Shown here piece by piece: positions 23,196-30,326 of a DNA stretch of 31,188 nt. The stretch comes from RGIG5612 sp963591145. Lineage in GTDB: Bacteria; Bacillota; Clostridia; Lachnospirales; Lachnospiraceae. The DNA is taken from contig CAVARE010000025.1 in the NCBI GenBank assembly GCA_963591145.1, forward strand, positions 1 through 31,188. The letters are read 5' to 3'. The stretch's first letter is position 1; each line of letters starts with the position of its first letter. The notes beneath the pieces were generated by a model that did not search any database, had not been told where the DNA came from, and worked only from the letters and a program-made list of their open reading frames with translations. Position numbers and translations under genes: made by a program.

Positions 23196-24734
23196 ATGAA
23201 TATAAAGGAAGCCAAAGAGCAGATTAAAAATGCCATGAAGGCATATTTTACTAAAAATGAATTTGGCAAATATGTAATTCCTGTTGAGAAGCAGCGTCCT
23301 GTTTTTCTCATGGGACCGCCGGGCATAGGAAAGACAGCCGTAATGGAGCAGATCGCGCAGGAGCTGGACGTAGGGCTGGTGTCTTATTCCATGACCCATC
23401 ATACGAGGCAGAGCGCGCTGGGACTTCCATTTATAGTTAAGAAAAGCTATGGCGGTCAGGAATATGACGTATCAGAATATACCATGAGCGAGATAATCGC
23501 CTCCGTATATGACATGATGGAAGAGACTGGCAAGAAGGAAGGCATATTATTCCTGGACGAGATTAACTGCGTATCTGAGACGCTGGCGCCTTCTATGCTG
23601 CAGTTTCTGCAGTATAAAATATTCGGCCGTCACCAGGTTCCAAACGGCTGGATAGTTGTAACGGCAGGCAATCCGCCGGAATATAATAATTCTGTAAGAG
23701 AATTCGACATCGTCACTCTAGACAGACTGAAGCGCATCGATGTGGAACCGGATTATGATGTATGGAAGGAATATGCCTATAAGACTGGCGTCCATGCTGC
23801 GATCATGACTTATCTGGACATTAAAAAGGGCGACTTCTATGACATCGAGACAACGGTAGATGGCAAGAGCTTCGTGACAGCCAGAGGCTGGTCAGACCTG
23901 TCTGACATGATCAGGCTCTATGAGAAAAATGACATCACGGTTGATGAGAAGCTGATATCACAGTACCTGCAGAGCAGAAGAATCGCCCGGGATTTCGCGG
24001 TATATTATGATCTGTTTAATAAATACAAATCAGATTATAAGATCGATCAGATACTGGAGGGAAATGCACCTGATAAGATCAAGGCTCAGGCTAGAAAGGC
24101 CAGATTTGACGAGAGATTATCGCTCCTGGGACTTCTCATGGACGGAATGAGCGACGAGCTGCATGAAATCTATAGTGACGAGCTGGTATTAAGTGAGGTT
24201 CTTACTTCGATAAGGGAGATGAGAATGGCAGCAGGCGGCGGCAGCGATATCACATCGGCGGTTCAGGAGCAGATTGACAAGAAAAATCAATGTATAAGGA
24301 CGGCAGAGAAGGCCTCGGCCTTATCAGCAGAAGAGGAATATACATTAAGAAAAGCAATCACAATCCTGGAATCACAGAAGGAACTCCTGATACGCGAGGG
24401 TCATGGAGCAGTCGGGGACCAGCCGGATGCGAGAAGATCAATGGAGGCATTTAAGCTGCTTAAGACAGACTACGATGCCAGAGTTAAGGCATTAAGGCAG
24501 AAGGCGGCCGAGGCAGGTGAGAGGCTTAATAACCTGTTTACATTCTGCGAGGAAGTATTTGCCGACGGACAGGAGATGCTGATTCTGGTAACAGAGCTGA
24601 CCATCAGCTATTATGGCGCCAGCTTCATCAGCAAATACGGCTGCAGCAAATATTTCGAGCACAATAAGGAGCTCTTATTCTACGAGAGGCAGAAGGAGAT
24701 AATCTCACAGATACAGGATCTGGAGCTGGAATGA
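23196..24734 (+). CDS. MoxR-type AAA+ ATPase
   Basis: This 512-residue protein has an AAA_5/MoxR-like module. Walker A is LMGPPGIGKTAV (K46), Walker B is ILFLDEIN (D121/E122), sensor 1 lies in TAGNPPEYN (N159), and LDRLKRIDV carries a candidate arginine finger. The helical lid follows to about 300. Residues about 340-480 are charged and predicted coiled coil. MoxR ATPases work with VWA proteins to mature or remodel protein complexes. The DUF2201/VWA gene upstream and the BRCT-DUF6273 gene 53 nt before it make a coherent module. AAGGAGAG precedes the ATG. A stem-loop with a T-rich tail follows the stop, ending the unit. Confidence 0.85.
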   Translation: MNIKEAKEQIKNAMKAYFTKNEFGKYVIPVEKQRPVFLMGPPGIGKTAVMEQIAQELDVGLVSYSMTHHTRQSALGLPFIVKKSYGGQEYDVSEYTMSEIIASVYDMMEETGKKEGILFLDEINCVSETLAPSMLQFLQYKIFGRHQVPNGWIVVTAGNPPEYNNSVREFDIVTLDRLKRIDVEPDYDVWKEYAYKTGVHAAIMTYLDIKKGDFYDIETTVDGKSFVTARGWSDLSDMIRLYEKNDITVDEKLISQYLQSRRIARDFAVYYDLFNKYKSDYKIDQILEGNAPDKIKAQARKARFDERLSLLGLLMDGMSDELHEIYSDELVLSEVLTSIREMRMAAGGGSDITSAVQEQIDKKNQCIRTAEKASALSAEEEYTLRKAITILESQKELLIREGHGAVGDQPDARRSMEAFKLLKTDYDARVKALRQKAAEAGERLNNLFTFCEEVFADGQEMLILVTELTISYYGASFISKYGCSKYFEHNKELLFYERQKEIISQIQDLELE

Positions 24735-24747
24735 TGGTGCCCTGATG

Positions 24748-24814
24748 ATCGGCATATACATTTGCAAATGCTTGACCTGCATGAACCTGCAAACAGCCGA
24801 TTTTGCTTTATTTT
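24748..24814 (+). terminator. Probable terminator after the MoxR gene
   Basis: ATCGGC (24748-24753) pairs with GCCGAT (24796-24801), enclosing TTTGCA/TGCAAA and ATGC/GCAT stems. TTTTGCTTTATTTT (24801-24814) follows. It starts 13 nt after the stop codon. Confidence 0.6.
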
Positions 24815-24829
24815 GGGCATTTTCTGTTA

Positions 24830-24858
24830 TTGCAGATTGTTAATGTTTGCGATATGAT
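24830..24858 (+). promoter_or_regulatory. Possible argG promoter
   Basis: TTGCAG (24830-24835) and TATGAT (24853-24858) are spaced by 17 bp. The -10 box is good and the -35 box weak. An alternative is TTGTTA (24837) with TACACT (24859) at 16 bp. Either gives a leader of about 115 nt that contains the hairpin at 24881-24950. No ArgR-type 18-bp palindrome or T-box was recognised. Confidence 0.4.
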
Positions 24859-24880
24859 TACACTTTCGAAAATGAAAAAT

Positions 24881-24950
24881 GCCAAGCTGCTTATCGGCTT
24901 GAATGTAAGCATTTGCGAGAAAGCAGCTATGCATGGCTCTAAATAGTTAC
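24881..24950 (-). repeat. Repeat of the GTAACTATTYAGAGCC family in the argG leader
   Basis: Read on the minus strand from 24950, GTAACTATTTAGAGCCATGC and the following bases match the element at 29363 closely for about 33 nt. The left end has the inverted arms AGCTGCTT (24885-24892) and AAGCAGCT (24921-24928), with outer GCC/GGC pairing. The element ends 28 nt before the argG ATG, adjacent to its ribosome site. Confidence 0.65.
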
Positions 24951-24978
24951 ACATACTTTAAGAAAAGAGGATAATAAA

Positions 24979-26202
24979 ATGGACAAAGTTGTACTGGCCT
25001 ACTCAGGCGGACTTGATACAACAGCGATCATTCCATGGCTGAAGGAGAATTATGGCTATGAAGTAATCTGCTGCTGCATTAACTGTGGACAGGGAGAAGA
25101 ACTGGACGGACTGGAGGAGCGTGCCAAACTGTCAGGCGCATCTAAGCTCTATATCGAGGATGTAGTTGATGATCTGTGCGAGAATTACATTATGCCATGC
25201 GTTCAGGCAGGCGCTGTTTATGAGCACAAATATCTCATGGGTACAGCAATGGCAAGACCTGTTATTGCAGCTAAGCTCGTTGAGATCGCAAGAAAAGAGA
25301 ATGCAGTAGCTATCTGCCACGGTGCTACAGGTAAGGGCAACGACCAGATCAGATTCGAATTAGGAATCAAGGCACTGGCTCCAGACATTAAGGTTATCGC
25401 TCCATGGCGTGATGATAAGTGGCAGATGGATTCCCGTCAGGCAGAGATTGATTATTGCAAGGCTCACGGAATCGATCTTCCATTTGGCACAGACCAGTCT
25501 TACAGCCGTGACAGAAATATCTGGCATATCAGCCATGAAGGACTTGAGCTGGAGGATCCTTCACAGGCTCCAAATTATGATCATATGCTGGTGCTCGGAG
25601 TAACTCCTGAGAAGGCTCCGGACGAGGATGAGATGGTAACACTTACATTTGAGAAGGGTGTTCCTACATCATTGAATGGCAAGAAGATGCAGGTTGCTGA
25701 CATCATTCGCGAGCTTAATACCATCGGTGGCAAGCACGGCATAGGTATTGTTGACATCGTTGAGAACCGTGTTGTAGGTATGAAGAGCCGTGGCGTTTAT
25801 GAGACTCCTGGTGGAACGATCCTTATGGAGGCTCATCAGCAGTTAGAGGAGCTCTGCCTCGACCGTGATACCATCGCCCTTAAGAAAGATCTGGGCAATA
25901 AGATGGCAGGTCTTGTTTATGAAGGCAAATGGTTCACACCATGCCGCGAGGCTATCTCAGCATTTGTCAGCGTAACACAGCAGACAGTAACAGGTGAAGC
26001 CAAATTAAGACTGTACAAGGGCAACATCATCAAGGCTGGAACCACATCACCATATTCACTGTACAGCGAGTCACTGGCATCATTTACAACAGGTGATATG
26101 TACGATCATCATGATGCAGAAGGATTCATCACATTGTGGGGACTGCCACTGAAAGTTCGCGCGATGCGTATGAATGAGTTGAAGAAGGAAAATACGAAGT
26201 AA
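24979..26202 (+). CDS. argG: Argininosuccinate synthase
   Basis: ArgG joins citrulline and aspartate with ATP to form argininosuccinate, the next-to-last step of arginine synthesis, in the cytosol. The 407-residue protein has the PP-loop VVLAYSGGLDTT (residues 4-15), the ATP-site block AICHGATGKGNDQIRFE, the citrulline and aspartate region FGTDQSYSRDRNIWHISHEG, and GVYETPGGTIL. Length is normal. AGAGGAT lies before the ATG. argH, its usual neighbour, is not next to it: the downstream genes are convergent and unrelated. The leader holds a palindromic repeat, and the region after the stop is dense with structured elements. Confidence 0.96.
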   Translation: MDKVVLAYSGGLDTTAIIPWLKENYGYEVICCCINCGQGEELDGLEERAKLSGASKLYIEDVVDDLCENYIMPCVQAGAVYEHKYLMGTAMARPVIAAKLVEIARKENAVAICHGATGKGNDQIRFELGIKALAPDIKVIAPWRDDKWQMDSRQAEIDYCKAHGIDLPFGTDQSYSRDRNIWHISHEGLELEDPSQAPNYDHMLVLGVTPEKAPDEDEMVTLTFEKGVPTSLNGKKMQVADIIRELNTIGGKHGIGIVDIVENRVVGMKSRGVYETPGGTILMEAHQQLEELCLDRDTIALKKDLGNKMAGLVYEGKWFTPCREAISAFVSVTQQTVTGEAKLRLYKGNIIKAGTTSPYSLYSESLASFTTGDMYDHHDAEGFITLWGLPLKVRAMRMNELKKENTK

Positions 26203-26207
26203 TTTAC

Positions 26208-26241
26208 GCAACTATTTGTTGTGTAATGCAATGAGCTGCTT
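26208..26241 (+). repeat. Degenerate copy of the TAACTATTT repeat arm
   Basis: GCAACTATTTG followed by TAATGCAATGAGCTGCTT resembles GTAACTATTTAGAGCC-ATGCATAGCTGCTT (the argG-leader element read on the minus strand), with small insertions. It ends exactly where the 84-bp element begins (one base apart) and begins 6 nt after the argG stop. It is part of the 331-nt argG to AAA-gene gap. Confidence 0.4.
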
Positions 26242-26242
26242 C

Positions 26243-26326
26243 GTGCCGTGAACCTCGGCGTGCAGCCCCTGCTCGAAATCGCCTACGCTGATTGATTTCT
26301 CGCAGGGAGCTGCGCCATCCCGGCAC
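26243..26326 (+). repeat. 84-bp palindromic element, copy 2
   Basis: This copy differs from 19694-19777 at element positions 18, 37, 53, 66 and 75. Positions 37 and 53 change together (A-T to T-A), keeping the stem. Positions 18 and 66 are unpaired bulges, and position 75 loses one pair. Here the hairpin is lengthened by flanking inverted arms GAGCTGCTT (26233-26241) and AAGCAGCTC (26329-26337), which are absent at copy 1. Confidence 0.85.
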
Positions 26327-26356
26327 GTAAGCAGCTCTATTTACGCAGAGCAGTAA

Positions 26357-26394
26357 CCTGGGTAGCTGCATTTTGTAAAGTGCAGTCCCGGCAC
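26357..26394 (+). other. Hairpin ending in the 84-bp element's terminal decamer
   Basis: CTGCATTT (26366-26373) pairs with AAAGTGCAG (26377-26385), and CCTGGG (26357-26362) pairs with CCCGG with a bulged T. The last ten bases, GTCCCGGCAC (26385-26394), equal the end of 84-bp copy 1. It may be a truncated relative of that element. Confidence 0.4.
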
Positions 26395-26442
26395 GCGGCT
26401 AACCTTTTATTTGTATTCATCCATCATAATTATAATTAATCA

Positions 26443-26523
26443 AAACCGGGCTGCTGGAGTGGTACGAACACGAATATCATCTGAGTGTGAGTACCGCTGC
26501 CAGACAGCCTGGTTTGTTTTTTT
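26443..26523 (+). terminator. Large two-part terminator between convergent genes
   Basis: AAACCGGGCTG (26443-26453) pairs with CAGCCTGGTTT (26505-26515, one G-U), enclosing CTGG/CCAG and AGTGGTAC/GTACCGCT (one G-U), then a 25-nt loop. TGTTTTTTT follows on the plus strand for argG. On the minus strand a TTTTGATTAATTATAATT tail follows, so it may also serve the AAA+ gene. Confidence 0.8.
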
Positions 26524-26533
26524 AATAGTAAAA

Positions 26534-28039
26534 TTATCCCAGCAGCTTGCGGATCATCGCTGCGTCGTACTTTACCTGGGAGATCTTCTCGACTTCTATG
26601 CGGTAGAGGGCATTGGCGCACAGATGCTCGGCGGCCTGCTCCAGGTCTCGGATGCCGGAGGTGTTCTTATAGGTATCCACGATGGCGTCCAGGGCATCGT
26701 CTGTTAATATGATCTCGTCACGCTTGAGGCCGATTTTCTTTAAGACCTTCGGCATAGCGAAATCTGTGAAGATCACGCGCTTTTCTTCCTCTGTATAGTC
26801 AGGAAGCTCGATGATGGCAAATCTTGATAAGAGAGGTGCGCTGATCTCACTTCTGTCGTTGGCAGTAGCAATAGGATATACGCCGGCGGTCGGAATCTTA
26901 CATTCAATATAATTATCTGTAAATCCCAGATTATCAAGGAGGGTAAGGAGCACATCCGCAGGGTTTCCATTGCCCTTGCCAGATGAAGCCTTATCCAGCT
27001 CGTTGATGACAAATACCAGATTGGAGCTTTCGGCATTGGCAAATGCTTCCATAATAAGTCCCGGTTTGGCATTGGCATAGATCCTGGAGCTTCCCGTGAG
27101 CTGCTCAGGATCATTAATGGAGCTCATCTCCAGAGTTGTCCAGGACATTCGAAGGATGCGGGCAACAGCATAGGCTATCTGCGATTTGCCGGTGCCGGCA
27201 GGACCTATGAGCAGGATACCATATGCCGGCAGGGTATGAGTTCTGTTGATCTGGATGATGGTTTCAATAATACGCTGCTTCACAGAGTCCAGGCCATAGA
27301 GCTCCTCGTCCAGGATGCGCCTTGCCTCCACAGGGTCGATAGGCTCGAAGTTGGTGCTCTTCCACTGGATATTAAGCATGATAGACAGGGCACGCTGCGC
27401 ATGGCGTCTCTCCTCAGGGGTTACCTCTGAGGATTTGGCCACCGCCAGATTCCTTCTGGCCCATAATCTGATATTGTCAGGCAGAGTGCCGCCAGCGCAG
27501 GTGAGATAGTCAGTGATACTCTGAATGCTGGTAAGCTTCATGCTGTCAGCGTCTTCCATTTCAGCTAAGTCACCGTCAGTTACAGCAGGAGCCTCGCTCT
27601 GAAACAGCCTGTCCATCATAAACTGCAGAAAACCATTCTCACCCGAGAGCTTAGTGCCCCGCACAGAGATGCCGGTTTCCTGAATATTATATACTGCATA
27701 TCCGCTGCAGGCAGCAGATGCATTTGCCTTGATATTCTCGCCGGTGAGGCGCACCATTATATGATTTTCCCCCAGCCATTTCACGAGACTTTCGAATCTT
27801 GAATCAATCCTTAGGATATTGTGGTTAACATTTGCCTCATTATCGCAGACAAATGCCGTGCCGCGGGTAGGGCTCAGGAACATTCCTGATGAGATGCGCT
27901 CCAGCTCCTTCTCCGAGTTGTCCAATATCATGATTGGGTGTTCAGCGTCGGCAAATGTATGGTTAGACTGAAACAGTTCGTATGTCTTCTCGGCATTTAC
28001 CGCTTCCTTTTTTTCACTATTAAAATCAAATACAGGCAT
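26534..28039 (-). CDS. Lon-like AAA+ ATPase without protease domain
   Basis: From the ATG at 28039 the protein is 501 residues. The upstream frame overlaps hflX, and the chosen ATG has AGGAG six bases before it. Residues 1-230 match no family I recognise. Residues 235-490 resemble the Lon ATPase: ARRILDEELYGLDSVKQRI, Walker A LLIGPAGTGKSQ (K285), GSSRIYANAKPGLIMEAF, sensor 1 IATAND and arginine finger LLSRF (R406). Walker B reads FVINELDK, with N346 where Asp is expected; the codon is AAC. No Lon N-terminal domain and no Ser-Lys protease domain is present. The ATG lies one base after the hflX stop, and its ribosome site is inside hflX, so translation is coupled. It may be a remodelling ATPase partner of HflX. 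Confidence 0.78.
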   Translation of the reverse strand: MPVFDFNSEKKEAVNAEKTYELFQSNHTFADAEHPIMILDNSEKELERISSGMFLSPTRGTAFVCDNEANVNHNILRIDSRFESLVKWLGENHIMVRLTGENIKANASAACSGYAVYNIQETGISVRGTKLSGENGFLQFMMDRLFQSEAPAVTDGDLAEMEDADSMKLTSIQSITDYLTCAGGTLPDNIRLWARRNLAVAKSSEVTPEERRHAQRALSIMLNIQWKSTNFEPIDPVEARRILDEELYGLDSVKQRIIETIIQINRTHTLPAYGILLIGPAGTGKSQIAYAVARILRMSWTTLEMSSINDPEQLTGSSRIYANAKPGLIMEAFANAESSNLVFVINELDKASSGKGNGNPADVLLTLLDNLGFTDNYIECKIPTAGVYPIATANDRSEISAPLLSRFAIIELPDYTEEEKRVIFTDFAMPKVLKKIGLKRDEIILTDDALDAIVDTYKNTSGIRDLEQAAEHLCANALYRIEVEKISQVKYDAAMIRKLLG

Positions 28040-28040
28040 T

Positions 28041-29342
28041 TTAAATCTCCTTTGATGTATATTCGTATTCCTTGACAATCCCTGCCAGCTGGACAGGGCA
28101 GTCAGCTGTAACCATGACGCCGTCGGCGGTATATTCCTCGGAAATAATATTAGCCTTGGAATGAAGCATATTAAGAAGGTCGCCGCGAGTATATGGAAGC
28201 AGAAGCGTCAGAGTTTGATTGTCCTTGTAGACTGACTTAACTATCAGGTCTGTGAGCTCTTCCAACCCTTCATTATTCTGCGCGGATATCCAGATCTCAT
28301 CCTGCCTGATCTTAGGCAGAGCGGTTACATCCGGCAGCAGGTCAGCCTTGTTGTAGACATATATTTTCGGAATATTTTCGGCAGACAGCTCCCGCAGGGT
28401 ATCCTCCGTGATCTTCTTCTGCTGGATATGATAAGGATCCGAAACGTCTAATATAACCAATATAAGGTCGGCGTTGATGGCCTCTTCCAGTGTCGAGCGG
28501 AAGGCCTTGATCAGGGCATGAGGCAGGTTCTCTATAAATCCTACGGTATCGGACAACAGAAAGTCGTGATTGCCTTCTACATTTATCTTCCTTATCGAGG
28601 TATCAAGTGTGGCGAAGAGCATATCCTTCTGAAATACCTGCTTTTCCTCATCAACGCCCCGTATTTCGAGGAGCTTATTCATGATGGTGGATTTGCCGGC
28701 ATTAGTATAGCCCACTAGAGCTACCTGAGGCAGTTCGCCCTTGATGCGCCCCTGACGCTGCACGCTGCGGGTGCGGCTGATGGTATCCAGCTCCTTCTCC
28801 AGCTCGCTGATACGGTGCTTGATCTGACGTCTGTCCAGCTCCAGCTGCGTCTCGCCGATACCCTTGTTAGACATGCTGCCGGAGCCGCCGCCCTGACGTC
28901 CCAGGTGCTGCCACATACCGGTAAGACGGGGCAGCATATATTGAAGATATGCAGTCTCGACCTGCAGTCTGGCCTCCCGGGTCTTGGCTCTTCTTGAGAA
29001 TATCTCCAGAATCAGCATGGTTCTGTCCCATACAGGGATGCCCACCTCGTTCTGGAGGTTTCTTAACTGGGCAGGGCTCAGATTGTCTTCAAATATGCAG
29101 TAGCTGGCCTCTGTCGCCTTAACGAATGTGATGAGCTCTTCGATCTTACCCTTTCCCAGATATGAGCCGGCCTCGGGATGAGCCAGCTTCTGGGTGAGAG
29201 AGTATGCGATCTCCATATCGCATGCCTCCACCAGGCTCTTCATCTCTTCCATGCTATGCTCGAAGTTCTCGCTGGTGGGAAGCTCCAGCCCCACCAGTAT
29301 GACCTGAGGTTTTTCTAAAGTCTGATTATCTATATATTCCAT
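28041..29342 (-). CDS. hflX: Ribosome-associated GTPase HflX
   Basis: HflX binds the 50S E-site region and splits stalled ribosomes, notably under heat or antibiotic stress. The 433-residue protein has the N-terminal nucleotide-binding domain (YLGKGKIEEL, FEDNLSPAQLRNL, VWDRTMLILEIFSRRAKTREA), the glycine-rich linker LGRQGGGSGSMSNKGIGETQLE and a coiled helix. The G domain has G1 GYTNAGKST (211-219), G3 DTVGFI (265-270) and G4 NKAD (331-334). A C-terminal extension follows. The ATG has AGGA nine bases upstream. A palindromic repeat lies 20 nt upstream, and the Lon-like AAA+ gene follows with one base between stop and start. Confidence 0.95.
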   Translation of the reverse strand: MEYIDNQTLEKPQVILVGLELPTSENFEHSMEEMKSLVEACDMEIAYSLTQKLAHPEAGSYLGKGKIEELITFVKATEASYCIFEDNLSPAQLRNLQNEVGIPVWDRTMLILEIFSRRAKTREARLQVETAYLQYMLPRLTGMWQHLGRQGGGSGSMSNKGIGETQLELDRRQIKHRISELEKELDTISRTRSVQRQGRIKGELPQVALVGYTNAGKSTIMNKLLEIRGVDEEKQVFQKDMLFATLDTSIRKINVEGNHDFLLSDTVGFIENLPHALIKAFRSTLEEAINADLILVILDVSDPYHIQQKKITEDTLRELSAENIPKIYVYNKADLLPDVTALPKIRQDEIWISAQNNEGLEELTDLIVKSVYKDNQTLTLLLPYTRGDLLNMLHSKANIISEEYTADGVMVTADCPVQLAGIVKEYEYTSKEI

Positions 29343-29362
29343 TGTGAATCCTGTGAATACAT

Positions 29363-29419
29363 GTAACTATTCAGAGCCATGCAAAACTGCTTTCTGCGAA
29401 TGTGGTTCTGAATAGTTAC
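29363..29419. repeat. Full palindromic repeat of the GTAACTATTCAGA family
   Basis: GTAACTATTCAGAGCC (29363-29378) and GGTTCTGAATAGTTAC (29404-29419) form a 16-bp stem with one G-U pair around 25 nt. It lies in the 324-nt gap between the divergent hflX and Crp/Fnr genes, immediately upstream of hflX. The rest of that gap holds A/T-rich sequence and the Crp/Fnr gene's control repeats. Confidence 0.75.
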
Positions 29420-29544
29420 GATTAATTGAATTTTTACCTAACTTCTATGTTTGTTGTGTACAATGTAGCATTACTATTACAAATTTCCGCAAATCTCACT
29501 TAGTTTATCACAACTGTAGTATCCTGACAGCTTGAATTTTGGAT

Positions 29545-29652
29545 GCAAATGTAATTTTGACCATATAAATTTTGAATAACCTGCATTCTGGTTCGCAAAT
29601 GTAATTTTGTCTCGATAGAGAAAATATACAATTGACATTTTGTCTCGATAGA
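29545..29652 (+). repeat. Direct repeats upstream of the Crp/Fnr gene
   Basis: GCAAATGTAATTTTG occurs exactly at 29545-29559 and 29595-29609, 50 bp apart. ATTTTGTCTCGATAGA occurs exactly at 29604-29619 and 29637-29652, 33 bp apart. The second is an imperfect dyad (TGTCTC and, inverted, GATACA or GAGAAA). The copy at 29637 fills the spacer of the predicted promoter, a typical repressor position. Confidence 0.65.
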
Positions 29653-29660
29653 TACATAAT
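29632..29660 (+). promoter_or_regulatory. Promoter of the Crp/Fnr gene, apparently leaderless
   Basis: A perfect TTGACA (29632-29637) and CATAAT (29655-29660) are spaced by 17 bp. The -10 box ends 6 nt before the ATG at 29667, so transcription should begin at or within a base or two of the start codon. No Shine-Dalgarno sequence is present. Confidence 0.6.
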
Positions 29661-29666
29661 TCTCAC

Positions 29667-30305
29667 ATGGATAAGATTACTTTTTTTCAGCATTATGATC
29701 AGATATCATCCTGTCCTATTTTCAAGGGCATGAACGAGGATGATATCGGTTCTATACTTTGGCAGGATTCGGCCAGAGTTGTTCATTTTAATGAGGGTCA
29801 TCTCATTGATTCGCAGGCTCTATATATTGTTCTCGAAGGAAGCGTTCTCATTGAGAAGCAGGCATCCGACGGACGATTCGTAACTATGGGACGGGCGGAG
29901 CAGTCGGCGGCTATTAATGCAGCCACTGTATTTTTAAAAACGGCTCCCATGAGCCGGATGCTGGCTCTTTCTGACTGCAGTCTCCTTCTTGTGGAGAGAG
30001 ACACCATTTACGACGCTGTTAAGGCTGGCGGAGCATTTGCCATTAACATGCTGGAATTTCTGGCAGGCAGAGTGTGCTTCTTGAATAAGAAGATAACTTC
30101 ATTCGCAGGATATTCAGCTGCAGGAAGGCTCGAGATGTATCTGGAGGAGAACAACATAGACGGTGAGGTTACGCTTCCTATGAGCCTCAGCGCATTCGCG
30201 GAGTTTCTGGGCGTAGGCCGCGCATCATTGTACAGAACCCTGGATCAGATGCAGGAAGAAGGCAAGATAACGAGAAGCGGAAGAAGCATCTCGATTCTTA
30301 AATAG
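29667..30305 (+). CDS. Crp/Fnr-family transcriptional regulator
   Basis: This 212-residue protein has an N-terminal cyclic-nucleotide-binding-like beta barrel (about 15-125: FKGMNEDDIGSILWQDSARV, YIVLEGSVLIEK), a long dimerisation helix (about 127-150) and a C-terminal winged helix (about 165-212: SAFAEFLGVGRASLYRTLDQMQEEGKI). It has only three cysteines, in SCPIF, SDCSL and VCFLN, so an FNR-type iron-sulfur cluster is unlikely, and the cAMP-binding residues are not evident. The effector is unknown. It precedes a substrate-binding protein gene by 21 nt and probably controls that operon. Direct repeats in its own promoter suggest autoregulation. The ATG is predicted to be at the mRNA 5' end. 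Confidence 0.88.
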   Translation: MDKITFFQHYDQISSCPIFKGMNEDDIGSILWQDSARVVHFNEGHLIDSQALYIVLEGSVLIEKQASDGRFVTMGRAEQSAAINAATVFLKTAPMSRMLALSDCSLLLVERDTIYDAVKAGGAFAINMLEFLAGRVCFLNKKITSFAGYSAAGRLEMYLEENNIDGEVTLPMSLSAFAEFLGVGRASLYRTLDQMQEEGKITRSGRSISILK

Positions 30306-30326
30306 CACAAGAAAGGATGAAAACCA

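Noticed and set aside
24865..24978. T-box or riboswitch in the argG leader
   Set aside because: No T-box sequence, specifier stem or known riboswitch core was recognised; the structure is explained by the repeat family.
19694..26326. 84-bp elements as an insertion sequence
   Set aside because: No open frame, transposase or target-site duplication is present; a non-autonomous palindrome is the most that can be said.
29667..30305. FNR-type oxygen sensor
   Set aside because: Only three cysteines, not arranged as an N-terminal cluster ligand set.
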